A stretch of 64,000 bases of DNA from Pleurodeles waltl (Eukaryota > Chordata > Amphibia > Caudata > Salamandridae), in NCBI RefSeq assembly GCF_031143425.1, contig NC_090445.1, forward strand, positions 1,193,904,691-1,193,968,690, given 5' to 3'. Below the pieces are notes generated by a model. That model did no database searches and was not told the origin of the DNA. It saw only the letters and a program-made list of their open reading frames with translations. Made by a program: the position numbers and the translations under genes. Of the stretch, positions 22,017 to 33,725 are shown piece after piece (within the stretch, counting starts at the first letter, position 1; the number at the start of each line of letters is the position of its first letter).

Positions 22017-22882
22017 TGTGTGTGTGTGTGGGTGCAGTTTTTATTTTTGTCCTCATTCACCTTAGGCTCCAGGTCTTCTCCAAGTCGACTTACACCCTCT
22101 CGCTTTCAGAGTCAGACCTTAAACAGGGGGGCCATACCTCTCTCTCACCATTGCCCAATTGGGGAGCCGCTACGCTAGCACCGTTACGAGAGCGCAGGAA
22201 GGGTGTAATCATTGGACATACAGAAACTGTCATCCCATCCACCGCTCAGATCACCACGCCTGTACTCTTAGGCACTCAACCTCTTTCAAGTGCTGTAATC
22301 ACTCCCTTGGCTGAAGCACTTGTTGGTACCATCACAGCACTGAGGTCTGGAGGGATGCCTTACAAAGAGGGAACTCAGTCATAAGGTCAAACTACCGGCA
22401 CAGATTTATCAGGTAACTCCCCAGGCACAGTGCAATCCTCACAATGAGTAAACCTCACCTATTTGAAAACTGAGTTTGAGGAAATTGTTTAGTGATATGT
22501 GGGGATGGATTATTTAGGACATTATGGGGAAAATAAATTGCTCTATATGAGCAAATAAGCAGTGAGAGTGGCAAGAGAGGCCACACAATAATAGAAAAGG
22601 TGGTGGATGAATGTGGAATAGCTATCACTGGGCGAAGAAATGCTTGTATGACAATGGGTGAGAAGGAGGTAAGAATGTTAATATCCAGAATGGGCTGTAT
22701 GTTTCAAACTTGTTAGATGCATTGAAAATGCTGAACGAAATTGCTGTGGTGAAGTGTGCTACACACACAAGCAGTAGTGATTTTGTCACCAGAGTCAACA
22801 GTTACGCAGACAAAATTGTCTGATACTGCACTCTTAAGTCCTGCACCTTTCACTTAAGATGAACCATGTAATGCAAGCGTGA
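22017..22882 (+). other. Weakly gag-like, unassigned region
   Basis: Open from about 22010 to 22384 (Ser/Thr/Pro-rich, NWGAATLAPLRERRKG), then many stops. It lies upstream of the ERV integrase and could be a remnant of that element's leader or gag, but no diagnostic motif is visible. Confidence 0.25.
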
Positions 22883-23169
22883 TTGTATCCAAATTATTAT
22901 TGGATACTGTATATACTTTCAAGGATGAAGGTTGAATGGAAAAAGATGGGATGTTTGAGGGAGGCCAGAGACATCTGGGTATCCAGTGAGGGGAAAACCA
23001 GTTCTTCTGAATTCCTTCCTACCCACGATAATGAGCCGTGCACTGTTCAACTCATGTGGGCCGAGACAGAATGGTGTCTACCTTCCGATTATACTGGGGA
23101 CAAGCCTAATTTCAGATCAACAACAGATCATTTTTGCCAGTGCAATGTTATCTGGAAAAAGCAGAATGT

Positions 23170-24090
23170 GGGCAAAAGAGCTGCTGTGACCATGATTCAC
23201 ATTGGAAAGGTTGAAGGTCTTTTTAACTGCCTTCAAATCGACTATGTGCAAATGCCCTGATGTAACCAATTGAGGTATATCATTATCATTGTATGTCTGT
23301 TCTCAGGATGCGTTGAAACATATCCTTCTCAGAGATGTGACACCCTAACAATCCACAACTACTGCTGCAGGAGTTGACACAGTGATTCAGGATGTCAGTT
23401 CATCTTGAATCTGATCAATTAACTCACTTCAAGAGTCAGGTATTGTAGTTGCTGTGTATGGCCTTAGGTTTTGAGCAGAGATTCCAATTTAGCTACAAGC
23501 CTGAGGCATCCGGTATTATTGAGAGGCTAAACAGGACAATCAACACTAAACTGACTAAAGCCTGTGCCTCTGCATCACTCAAATGGCCTCATGCCCTTCC
23601 TTTGATACTAATGAGCATTCAAAGTACCCTGTGTAAGAGAACTTGATTGTCTCAGCATGAGGTGCTGATGGGGAGAGCTATGTCAAGACCTCCTGTTCCT
23701 GAATTTGCTCTTGTGAATATCACGGATAACCTGATGCTCGAGTACTGCAAGGGATTGTCTGATTTGGTGTGTTCTACCTCTCATCAGGTTGACGTCGCTA
23801 CTCCAGATGTCCGAGGGTCTCCAGAGCATGACCTGAACCCTGGTGATAGGATCCACATCAAGAAACACTTCTGAAAGTCCTGTTGAGGAGCACTGGAGAG
23901 GGCCCTACCAGGTGATCCTGGTCACCAACACTACTGTCAAGTGTGCTGGTCTGTCAAACTGGATACACGCCTGCCATAACAAGAGGGCAAGACACAAAGA
24001 GGAAGAAGTGGAGACAGCATCCACTAATTCGAGTCACCCCAGGTTTGAGGTATCTGAGGCTTCAGAAGAAGAAGAAGACTAGGCTGAGGG
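23170..24090 (+). pseudogene. pol: Class I-like ERV integrase
   Basis: Ordered blocks: LQIDYVQMP (first Asp, about 23235), IVCLFSGCVETYPS, then SYKPEASGIIERLNRTI with the catalytic Glu (about 23525). WPHALPLILMSIQSTL and SQHEVLMGR (about 23650) follow. The C-terminal domain at 23830-24000 has PGDRIHIKKH and HWRGPYQVILVTNTTVK, a gamma/epsilon-type GPY-containing end. The second Asp region is lost in frameshifts near 23400. This is an integration enzyme, inactive here. Confidence 0.75.
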
Positions 24091-24099
24091 TCCACACTT

Positions 24100-25640
24100 T
24101 CCATCGGACGAGCATTACTCAGAGCAAGAGGATGATGAGCGTGCTATTGTCCCAGCAACCTCTGTGAGTCGGACCACTGGATTGAGAATTTGCATCCAAA
24201 GGGATAGTGGAAATGTGTGGAAGGCCGCAAGCGAGTCAGCCTCATCAGAGCTAGGGATCTCAAGAACTTCCCTGGGTTGAGGCACAGCTGAAGACAGCTG
24301 GCCAAAAACTGCAGCCACCTGAAAAAGACTGTTGAAGCCTAAGAAGAGACCAGAGATGATTAGGGAAGGCAGTCAGTTAGACGAACCATAACACATTGAT
24401 TAGACTGACATTGTGAATGAAAGCCTGGACTTGACCAGCACCAAGCAAACCAGAATAGAGAGAAAGTTAAATTGGAAACATTCAGGTTCATACTTGACAA
24501 CCCTTGCAAAATCAAGTTTGACTCTGATGACTGCTTGATTGACATCGACAAGCCTCCCTGAGATGAAAAGAGACCATGACAGGAGAATATTCACATGGAT
24601 TGTTGACAACCACTGGAAGCTGACGCAGAATAAAACATGCTGGTAGTTTTTGAGATAGGTCAGAGAAAATAGGATAATATCTGAAGGACTAACCAGTCGA
24701 CTTGAGATTTCCTTAATCTGATTTAGGTGAACATGGAGCAAAGTAGCACTCCAAAATTTTGTTTGTACGCCTAGCAGTTGCCATTTCTGTTTCCATGTTT
24801 GGATGACTGTTGGATGTCTACTTGTTGGGTGGAGATATCCCCAATATGTTAATCAACTCTACTCCTGAACCTGTAATTAGACCTTTCCTCACCTAAGTAA
24901 GCTGTTTCTTATTCCCCAGCATGAGAATGTGTATAGTTACAATCTGTGTTATCAAATGTTTGTTGAATATGTGAAAGTCATGGAAGTGGAATATTGTTTT
25001 GTTGGTTCTTATCATTTCAGCTTCTTCAGCCAAGGGAGCTGCATACTTTCACTTACCTCTGTCTTGCTTCTTTTCAGTTATCTTAAATAATTTCTTTCAT
25101 CAGGATTTTATCAAAGTGTTTTATTCTGATTTTGATGACTAAGATGATGGTGAAAAAGATGTGCCATTGTTAGTGGTGAAAATCTGTATTTGTGGCCTAT
25201 TAAACATGTTTCTAACTCTTACAAAAGGTTTAAATTGAGGGATCAGCATGGGTATATGGTGAATTTGTTTCCCCTCATGATTAACATGAGAATTACTAAC
25301 CAGAGCATGAATGATGTAGCCTGCAAAATTAACCAAGATGAGAGAGGTTTTATAAACAAATTAAATGAGAGGGTAAGGATAGATGAAGAAAGAGGAGAAG
25401 GAAAGAACAATGCTGAACACATAATTGGGAAAGGTAAGGAGACACTAAACAAACCACCGCCTAGATTAAACGTTGATGCCACCAAGAAAGGATCTTTACA
25501 CATCATATAGCGGCCAGAGGGAAACAAGACTGTTGAGAAACTAGGATGGAGCAAATGCGGGGATAACTTTTTCGTTAACGGGAAAACCCTATCAAATCTA
25601 GACGCAAATATACATGAGATCTATTATGTTTGTGGCAAGT
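24100..25640 (+). pseudogene. env: Decayed ERV env surface region
   Basis: Between integrase and the transmembrane subunit. Only short blocks survive: 25190-25510 is open for 106 codons (polar, RDQHGYMVNLFPL). 25540-25660 reads in shifting frames with SKCGDNFFVNG and YYVCGKSACFKLPKN, a cysteine-containing end typical of gamma/epsilon-type surface subunits just before the cleavage site. Confidence 0.5.
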
Positions 25641-26330
25641 CAGCCTGTTTCAAGCTGCCAAAAAATTAGACAGGTAGTTATTCTGCAACATTAGTTCTCC
25701 CTAGGATTTATCGTACTAAGAAGTTTGACTTTCATCTTGAGCAATACATAAGGAGGGGTTAACGCACCTTTAAGCAGATTCTTAGTAATACCTTTGGAGC
25801 ATTAATACCATCTATTGGAGTGGCATTGAATGATAAAAAAATCTGAAAGTTATTCACCTTAGTCTACCGACTCGCCACTTATACAGCAGGTGCTTTAATG
25901 GTGATAAATAAAGAGCTGCTTGCAATGAGAGCTATGATTATGCAAAATCACCTTCCATTGGATTTACTCCTCACAACCGAAGGGGGAGTTTGCAAGGACA
26001 TTCAAACTCAGTAAAGTTGTGTCTATATACTGCGTGTACATAAGCAGCTTGACAGCTATATTACTATCATCACAAATATAACACATGAACTAACTGGGCT
26101 GGAAGAGGCAGGTGTCTGGCAAGGGTTAGGATCTATACTCTGGTCCACTGAAAAGGGTTTTGCTAAAATGGGGGAATGGCTTGGGAGTATAGGTGGAAGA
26201 ATTTTGAAACTGCTTCTAAGCCCTTGTTTGCTAACATTAATTGGCATCACATGTCCTTCTTTCTTTAAGTTTTGCAAAGGAATTTCATGTGTAATGATAT
26301 GGATTGTGGACAAAAGAAACTGTCAGCAAT
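25641..26330 (+). pseudogene. env: Class I-like ERV env transmembrane subunit
   Basis: A basic RRG-stop-R segment at about 25754 marks the former furin site. A fusion-peptide-like block (FGALIPSIGVAL) follows, then a heptad region (LATYTAGALMVINKELLAM). The region LPLDLLLTTEGGVCKDI with a second Cys about seven residues on (about 25955-26018) corresponds to the immunosuppressive-domain/CX6C segment of gamma-type envelopes. A membrane anchor (ILKLLLSPCLLTLIGITC, about 26200-26253) comes last. In-frame stops include those at about 25759 and near 26012. The domain order is clear even though the copy is dead. Confidence 0.7.
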
Positions 26331-26479
26331 GAGAGGAAGGAAAAGGAAGAGGCCTGATGTAAAGGTTGAAGAAATGCAAAGTGAACTTTGTGACACTTTG
26401 AAGGACATGGGTGAATCCAAAAAGAAGAACCTAGAGTAAATGAATGATGTTTCGTAATAACAAATTGAAATTATGATTT

Positions 26480-27120
26480 AGGAGTCATCCGGGGTTGCGG
26501 GGGTGTGGGTTGTGAGAGTTGTTTTCCCTGTATATTAAAATTAAAGGCATCACAAATTGGGCTTATGCTAACCTAGGTTGTGTTTACACTGTACTCCATC
26601 TTGCATCAACGTCACAAACTATCACATGTTGACCGTTGCTGTTCTTCTCGTCCTAAAGAATTGCAAGACTCACAGTAACAAACGGGAGATTGTTCCCACA
26701 GACGCTTCTCCAACTGTACCTAAGCAAGGACATTTCAACTTTCCCAGCCTATCATTATACAGTGTATCAAATGAGTTGCTCAAGTAAACTGTGAGAATCC
26801 CTGTAAACTTCATGTATTACTAGCATGAAAGAAACTTCAAATGTATTTTATAGTGAAGTGTTTCCTTTTCCTTGTTTTTTCTAGGTGCAAACCATGAGAA
26901 CCATGTACTCATGTATGAATGTCTTTGTAGATTTCTATAAGAAAGAGACCCTTGGAAATTTATGTCGTATTTCACTTAGAACTGTACTAAGTTCTCTGTT
27001 CCTATGATTTGTATACTTTGCTAATTAATTTACTTATGGCATGTTCTATGTAAACTGCCAATTAATTGAGTATATAAAGCTTCAATATGACAACCCTTGT
27101 CTGTCATCCTTACAAGAATG
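26480..27120 (+). repeat. Probable 3' LTR of the class I-like ERV
   Basis: AT-rich sequence downstream of env with a TATA box, GTATATAAAGC, at 27070-27080. A GC-rich tandem repeat begins shortly after. The left border is uncertain and no 5' partner is visible in the window. Confidence 0.4.
27070..27080 (+). promoter_or_regulatory. TATA box of probable LTR
   Basis: GTATATAAAGC preceded by an AATTAATT-rich stretch. Position within the presumed U3 is the only further support. Confidence 0.4.
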
Positions 27121-27149
27121 TTTATCACCTGCTACTGAGCGTAATTTGG

Positions 27150-28280
27150 TGTAAACCCTTTCAGCAGCTGTGCAGCCCCACTCCCCTGGCTGATTTCGGC
27201 CCCGGGAGCCCATCCCCCAGGCCCAGCTGCAATTTGAAAAGAGAAGAGGGTTGTGCGTCCCCCCTCCCAAAGCCATCATTGGCCCTAGGGGCCCCATCCC
27301 CCAGGGCTGTTTTCTACTATGTCTTGGGGTGCCCACCCCCGGGACATATTGGTTCCCTGCCCCACTGAAGCACAAAGTCTGCTTCCAGCTGGCAAGTGAT
27401 TTAAAAGGGCTCCCGACAACTAGAGGTGGACTAATCAACTGTTTCCCTGCTTGCACAGAAATGGGCAAGGAAACAGATGAAAAGATTGCTCCCACCCACA
27501 GGGAACAGCATTTTTAGTTGCTCCCTCTGGGCAGGAGCAATGCTGGCTCCTGCTGGAGGCAGGGAGCTGGCAGGGGCCCTGGTGGCCCTGCAACTTACTC
27601 AAGAGCCCGACCAAGGATATGGTGGGTTCCATGGTTGGGCAGCAGGACTAGTACCAGGGCACTCACCCTCTATTGGCCAGGCCCCGGTGAATGAGTTACC
27701 TGGAGTCAAAATCGGTCTGAGGAGGGGACCTGCATGTCCCCCTCCCCATTTAAAATGTAGAGGGCCCCTGGGGATGGGTTCCCTGGAGCCAAATTGGCCC
27801 AAGGAGGGGTGCTGTGTGGCTGCTCCCCATTTGCAATATGGCTGGGCCCTGGGAGGTGGGGTCCCCTGGGCCACAATCGGCCTGGGGAGGGGGGCTGCTT
27901 GCCCCCTCCCCATTTACAATGATTGGGCCCTGGGAGGTGGGGTCCCCTGGGCCACAATCGGCCTGGGGAGGGGGGCTGCTTGCCCCCTCCCCATTTACAA
28001 TGATTGGGCCCTGGTAGATGGGGTGCCAGGGGCCAAACTCTGCCTGGTGTGGGGGGCTGTGTGCCCCCTCCCAGTTTACAATATGCCTGTGCCCCAGGAG
28101 ATGGGGTCCCCAGTGTGAAAATTGGCCTGGCGGAGGTGTCTGCATGCCCCATTCCCTAATAAGTGCAGTGGTGGACCCAGGGGATGATGTCCCTGGAGCC
28201 CTTCTGGGTTGGCTGCTCTGTGGAGTTGGCTACAAGGCCTGGTCTACCCCCACTACATACAGCCAAAGGCTGGGGTAGGA
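27150..28280. repeat. GC-rich dispersed repeat with 81-bp tandem units
   Basis: Copies of a word set such as GGGCCCTGG, CCCCTCCCCATTTACAAT and ATCGGCCTGGGGAGG recur every ~81 bp from about 27690 to 28160. Two successive units (27840-27920 and 27921-28001) are virtually identical; the others are diverged. 81 is a multiple of three, so long frames appear on both strands; these are compositional. Related sequence is at 33720-34470, 51800-52710 and 55745-55975. Confidence 0.8.
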
Positions 28281-28299
28281 TGGACGTGGGGGCTGGCCA

Positions 28300-28690
28300 C
28301 ATGACTGCGGTTGGAATAATGTATGGTAATTAAATGATCCTTTACGTTAAAAAACAAAGCTTACAGGGATGATATAGATAGGAAACAGAATTAAAGAACC
28401 GTGGAAATTCACTGGAAAAAAAGGTGACAGAGATATTATAGTTAAGAAAAAGAATAAAAAACCTTAAAAATGCACTAAAAAACCAAAGGTTACAGGGATG
28501 TAATTGTTAGGTTCATATTTTACAGACGCAAAATTACAGAAATTCAGCAGTTATAGTTAGAGTTAGCACAAGTAACTAAAAATCGTTCCCTAAGGTAACC
28601 ATAACTTGCGCCCTCGCCATACACTGCTAATTACAACACATATTACATCAGTCATGACATCATTGATAATATCAGTGCAACTTTTGCTAC
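28300..28690. repeat. Dispersed AT-rich repeat family, copy 1
   Basis: Carries the family hallmarks: alternating AAACCATAGAAATTCACTG-like words, TAACTTGCGCCC, CATGCACTGCTAATTA-like and CATGACATCATTGATAATAT. Other copies are at 33410-33725, 45795-46080, 46555-46860 and 56040-56470. It is always next to GC-rich repeat or (TA)n. Confidence 0.7.
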
Positions 28691-28716
28691 AAGCTCTACT
28701 GTTCTTATGACCTTCA

Positions 28717-28744
28717 TTATATATATATATATATATACATATAT
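28717..28744. repeat. (TA)n microsatellite
   Basis: Simple AT dinucleotide run with one interruption. Confidence 0.9.
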
Positions 28745-29727
28745 CAGCACTATGAGATGATTGAGTGGTGCAATTGCTATTTCTAGAATGAAACATTATG
28801 GTGAGTGTCAGCAACGTTGTATCAAAAGGATTGTGTTACTTTTGAAACTATAATGGAAGCAGAGTTAATGGCATGATGTCATTTATTTGCAATAATACGA
28901 AAATAGATTGGTTGAGTGTGTGGTATTTTTCAGGAGAAAGGAAAAGCAAGTTACTGGTGCACTAGATATAAATATGTGATTGTGGGCAAAAAATCTAATA
29001 AAGCTTAGACAGCTTAGACAGTATAGTGGCATATCACTGTTATGAATGATCGATCTGTATGTAACTTCTATCTTTTTTGTTATTTTGTCTTTTTTAGGAG
29101 GAAACTGGAAAACTGTCTCTGAGGAAGTAATGGTCTGCTTACATAAGCAGCAAAAACTAACTTTACAGACACAAGCAGGAGTATTGTTCTGTTGAGGAAT
29201 AACTGTTTTGAAGCACAGTGTTTTCAGGATGGAAGCATATGACAGTGACTAAATAGTGGTACAGTTCAACAGTAGGAGCTAACACTGCATGAGCTAGGCT
29301 TTGTGAAGTGTAATTTATAGGTAATGTGCTTTGCTGAAACTTTCTTGTCACCTAGCTTGCTAATATCTATCAGGAAAATGAAGACTCTGTGGCAAGCTAA
29401 CGTGGATAAAAGACTGGAAAATAAGTGCTACATAAATGAAAATCCAGTAGGAAAACAAAGCAAAAAAGGGGAGGAGACATCAGCGCCTGCTGATGAGTGT
29501 CAAAAAAAGTTAAAATGTATATACTTGTTTGTTTTGTTTGGTCACTAGTTACAGATATAGTTTGTTAATATAATTGTTGTAGTTCTGTATTGTTCTTAAA
29601 TTGATTTGTTATAATAAAAGCACATTATAGTATTGCACAATTCAGTTCCATCTTCAGGGAGCGTAAATATGCTGTTGCATGTACATGTATCTGTATGGTA
29701 ATATGGAAATCCTTTATTCTAGAGACA
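28745..29727. other. Unassigned sequence
   Basis: No recognised element. Short open stretches (for example 29324-29548, lysine-rich) show no motif. Confidence 0.5.
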
Positions 29728-31446
29728 CTCAATCAATCAATCAGTGTTTTTAAAGCGCAGCTATGCACCCGTTAGGGTCTCAAGGCGCTGGGAGGGGGGT
29801 GGGGGGGAGATGGGAGTGCAGCATATACCGGTGAGGTGATTTAGAAAAGCCATGTCTTCAGTTCCTTTGTGAAGCTGAGGAGGGAGGTGGTTTGTCTGAT
29901 GTGGATGGGTAGGGGGTTCCAGGTGGTGGCTGCGAGGTAGGAGAAGGAGCATCCTCCTGTTCTGGTTTTCCTGATGCGGGGTACTTCTGTGAGAAAGAAC
30001 TGGGCTGAGCATAGGGCCTTGTGGGGTACGTGGAAGTTGAGTCGCTGATTCAGGTAGGCTGGTCCGGTGTTGTGGAGGGCTTTGTGTGCATGGGTGAGGA
30101 TCTTGAAAGTGATTCTTTTCTCTATGGGGAGCCAGTGCAGTGTACGTAGGTGTTGCGAGATATGCCATTGTCGGGGTAGGTGGAGGACCAGTCTGGCGGC
30201 GACCTTTTGGATGTTTTGCAATTTGCGGGTGAGTTTTTTGTTGATTCCAACATAGAATGTTTTGCCGTAGTCCAGTCTGCTGGTGATGAGGGCGTGTGTG
30301 ATGGTATTTCTATGTTCGAGGTGGATCCATTTGAAGGTCTTGCGTAGTAGGTGGAGGGTGCGGAAGCAGGTGGAGGTGACTGAGTTGATTTGATGGTTCA
30401 TGTTGAGGTCGGGGTCCAGGATGACTCCAAGGTTGCGGGCTTGGCTGACAGGGGTGGGCGGGTTTCCGAGGGTGGGTCGCCACAAGGAGTCGCTCGATGC
30501 ATTGGGTTGAGGGCCCATGATGAGTACTTCTGTCTTGTTTATGTTAAGTTGAAGGCAGCTGTTTCTCATCCAGTTGGCGACTGCTTCCATGCCTTCGTGG
30601 AAGTTGTGTCTGGCCTTGTCGGGTTCACTGGAGAGGGAGAGGATGAGTTGGGTGACGTCGGCGAAGGAGATGATGTTTATTCCGTAGCTTCCGATGAGGG
30701 TGGCTAGCGGGGCCATGTAGACGCTGAACAGCATAGGGCTGAGGGAGGATCCCTGGGGCACTCTGCAGGTGGTGGGTGTGAGATCTGCGAGGAAGGGGGC
30801 GAGTCTCACTCATTGCGTTCTGCCGGAGAGGAAGGATTGGATCCAGTCGATGGCCTTGTCTCTGATGCCGGCTTTGTGGAGTCTTCTTATCAGGGTGTGA
30901 TGGTAGACTGTGTCGAAAGCCGCCGAGAGGTCTAGTAGGATGCGTGCCGCTGTCTCTCCCTTGTCCAGTAGGGAGCGGATGTCATCTGTTGCGGCCAAGA
31001 GGGCTGTTTCAGTGCTCTAGTTTGACCTGAATCAGGATTGGGAGAGGTTGAAGTTGTTGTGGTCCTCTATAAACGTGGTGAGTTGGCTGTTGACTGCTTT
31101 TTCAATTACTTTTGCAGGAAATGGAAGTAGGGAGATGGGCCTGATGTTTTTGAGGTCGGTGGGGTCTGCTGAGGTTTTCTTGAGGAGGAGGTTGATCTCG
31201 GTGTGTTTCCAGTTGTCGGGGAAGGTGGTGGCAACTAGTGAGCGGTTGATGGTGAGGCGGAGCTTGGGGGCGATGGTGTCTGCAGCTCTGTTGAAGATGT
31301 GATGGGGGCATGGGTTCGTGGGGGCCCGGAGTGTATGGACTTCATTGTTTTCAGCGTATCTTCGGTGGAGAGGGGTGTCCAGGTGGAGATTGTTGGTTTA
31401 TTGGTGTCGGGGTTTGGTAGGGGGGGTTCTGCACGTAGAGATACTT
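29728..31446 (-). mobile_element. CR1/L2-type LINE, 5'-truncated (minus strand)
   Basis: Non-LTR retrotransposon read right to left. It holds reverse transcriptase motifs followed by a C-terminal thumb and 3' tail. The tail is a GCGCTTTAAAAACACTGATTG-type end with a short (TTGA)n repeat at 29728-29745, typical of this group. 5' sequence is lost at about 31446, where a foldback element begins. The endonuclease domain is not present in this copy. Confidence 0.85.
29841..31310 (-). pseudogene. LINE ORF2 reverse transcriptase
   Basis: Blocks from the N-terminal side are NIRPISLLPF-like (about 31150), then LLDLSAAFDTV with the motif A Asp (about 30930). After a stop at about 30810 comes a 322-codon open stretch, 30809-29841. 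In it, VPQGSSLSPMLF is motif B and FADV at residues 49-52 is where FADD is expected, so the second catalytic Asp is Val. LGVILDPDL and the thumb (HALITSRLDYG, LHWLPIEKRITFKIL) follow. The frame runs to the KTWLF end typical of CR1/L2/Rex1-type elements. It would copy its own RNA at a nicked target; inactive here. Confidence 0.85.
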
Positions 31447-31744
31447 GAGTGGTCTTCAAACGTTTTAATGCCGCGCCCCCCCAGTTGAAAAATAAAAATC
31501 ATTGGGCCCCCCCTCAGAATTTTTCACAATTATTTCAGAAAGATGGCAATGTTTAAATAGGTATAAACCTATTTAAACATTGCAGTTAGGTACCGTTACC
31601 TTTTTAAAACTGCAATAACATGCTTCTGCTTGAAACAAAGGCATGTTATCTGTATAATATTTCTTTTGGCCAGAGTTTGGCGCCCCCCCCTGGGATCACT
31701 TTAGGCCCCCCAAGGGGGGCCCGCCCCCCAGTTTGAAGACCTCT
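31447..31744. mobile_element. Foldback element, hAT-like ends
   Basis: Ends GGTCTTCAAAC and its complement, preceded by GAG/CAGAG-like bases. The arms are rich in C-runs against G-runs. A perfect inner palindrome lies at about 31547-31582 (AATGTTTAAATAGG and complement). The TIR wording resembles hAT MITEs (CAG-GGTCTTCAAAC), but I could not find an 8-bp duplication. Confidence 0.6.
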
Positions 31745-31769
31745 GAGTTATGGTGACGTCATGCAACAT

Positions 31770-33130
31770 TGAGGTGTTAGTAGAGAGATGAGTCCTTGTC
31801 CACACTGTAATATAGGGACCTTTGATAGAAGAGAAAGGTATTGGCAAAGAGAGCAGTGCATCTTCATACTTTAATACGCGCTCCTATCACCTGCTGTGCA
31901 CACAGTATTATGTATGACTGACTCCATTGGGAGATGTCTGAAAGAGAGATGAGTATGTCCCTACAATCAAGCATGGACACCAGTTGTGCAAGACACACTT
32001 TTCAATTTAGAGGATACTCCATTTTATACTTTACTATGGACATTCATCATTATGAAGAGAGGTATGTGCTGAGAGAACAGTCTCTACCCACAATCTACTT
32101 TGCACATATGTTACTCTGGGGAGATGTCTCGGCTGACTGGACTGTGTGTTTCCTTAGCTGAGTCTCTATAGTTGTTATGCAAGACAGACTTCTCAGCACA
32201 GAGGCAATTTCATCTCTACACCCTACTTGTACATCTGTCATGTTGGAGAGAGCTGTAACCAGAGTGGTAAACCATTTTTTACACTCTAATTTGGACAGTC
32301 ATCATCTAATAGACAGAGCACAGGAGAGGGGCCAGTCTCTCCCAACACTGTACTATGTAGATTTATTATGCAAGACAGATCTGTCCACCAACAGGAATGT
32401 TCCTCCCCATAGCCTATGTTTATATCTGTCAGCATATTTAGGATTATTTCCCTGGGGAGATGTCTCAGTGGAGATGCCAGTACTTGTTATACTTGTTATG
32501 GAATAGTGAGGTCTTACATGTGACGGGAGTACCTTCACCATCCTACTATACATACTAGTGAGCCTGGAAAAAGGTGTGAGTGGAGAGGTAGTGTCTCTTT
32601 ACAACCTACTCTACACAGTGGTTACCTTCATGCAAGGTTTCAGTGGAGAGTCCATTCTCTCCTCGTAGTCCACTATACACATTTTAGGCTGTGGAGAGGT
32701 TTCAGAGGGACCCCAGTTTCTCCTTATACCCTACAGTGCACTATTTTATACTGTGAAAAGTTCTTATATGACAGTCTACTTTCTGCCCACATCCTACTTA
32801 ATGGGGAATATAAGGCATAAGCACTGTAATAAAGGAAAATGTAAATTCTTTCTCTATAAAAACTTTACGCTCTTGCGAGAATCTCGCAGGATCGTAAAAA
32901 AGGTAGTGGGGTACACAAAATCTTGATGCAAGGTGTTTACTGGATAGACTGTCTCACTCCATACCCTACGATACACAGTTGTAGGCCTGGGTATTAGTGA
33001 AAAAGTCACTCTCCCCTCACACCCTGCTATGTACTGCTGTTATATAGTAAGAAGTGTTAGTGGAGAGGCCACTTTCTCCCCACGCCTTAAAAGTGGGAAC
33101 TATAAGGGATAAGTATTGTAAAGAAGGAAA
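31770..33130. repeat. Degenerate minisatellite, unit about 72 bp
   Basis: Recurring words GTGGAGAGG, CAGTCTCTCC, CACCCTACTATACAC and GGGGAGATGTCTC at roughly 70-80 base spacing, strongly diverged. About 15 units by eye. There is no coding signal. Confidence 0.6.
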
Positions 33131-33349
33131 GTAACATCAGTTATAGAGCAGTACACAATTCATTTTTGTAATTTAACATGTGTAATGTTCTATTTTGTTC
33201 AAAATTATAGTCAAATACTGGAATTAACTTAATTCTAAATGTACTTTCTCACAAGTGGGTCGCAAAAGCTGAACAGGAAGTTCAGCCCCCAGGCTCCACG
33301 CAGGGGATTGTGCATCCAACTCTTGCGAGTGTCTTGTGGGAGCCATCAC

Positions 33350-33357
<8 letters not shown>

Positions 33358-33390
<33 letters not shown>
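33358..33390. repeat. (TA)n microsatellite
   Basis: Uninterrupted AT dinucleotide tract after an A run. Confidence 0.9.
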
Positions 33391-33393
<3 letters not shown>

Positions 33394-33409
33394 CCATCTT
33401 TTTTCACTA

Positions 33410-33725
33410 CTTTATAATAGATTAGCATTAAATAACAAATTAATTTACTTTATAAAAAACCATAGAAATTCATTGAAAACCAAGGGTTAAAGTAATGTTA
33501 AAGTCAGGTGTAATAAAAAGATGTTTTTATTTAAAAACAAACAAATAGAAATTCACTGAAAAAAACAAAGGTTAAAGTAACCTTATAGTTAGGTGAATTT
33601 TTAACTGACAACTTTACAGTTTCAACTATAAAACAACACAGAAAGTCATCAGTTATAATTAACAAAGCTAACTGTAACTTGCGCTCCCACAATGCACTGC
33701 TTATGACCTTACACATTACATCACT
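33410..33725. repeat. Dispersed AT-rich repeat family, copy 2
   Basis: Same words as 28300-28690 (AGAAATTCACTGAAAA, TAACTTGCGCTCC, ATGCACTGCTTATGA). Confidence 0.65.

Larger units (their letters stand above)
22883..27120 (+). mobile_element. Class I-like endogenous retrovirus, decayed
   Basis: Contains integrase (23170-24100), a long decayed surface region, a recognisable envelope transmembrane region (25640-26330) and a probable 3' LTR with a TATA box. Reverse transcriptase and protease are not visible, so the left part is deleted. A WAKELL-ending helix at 22986-23189 might be a capsid remnant. The integrase resembles the fragment at 16238-16740, so the two probably belong to one family. 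Confidence 0.7.

Noticed and set aside
27251..28152. Long overlapping frames on both strands, up to 213 codons
   Set aside because: Produced by an 81-bp GC-rich tandem repeat with few stop codons; no domain, and both strands are equally open.
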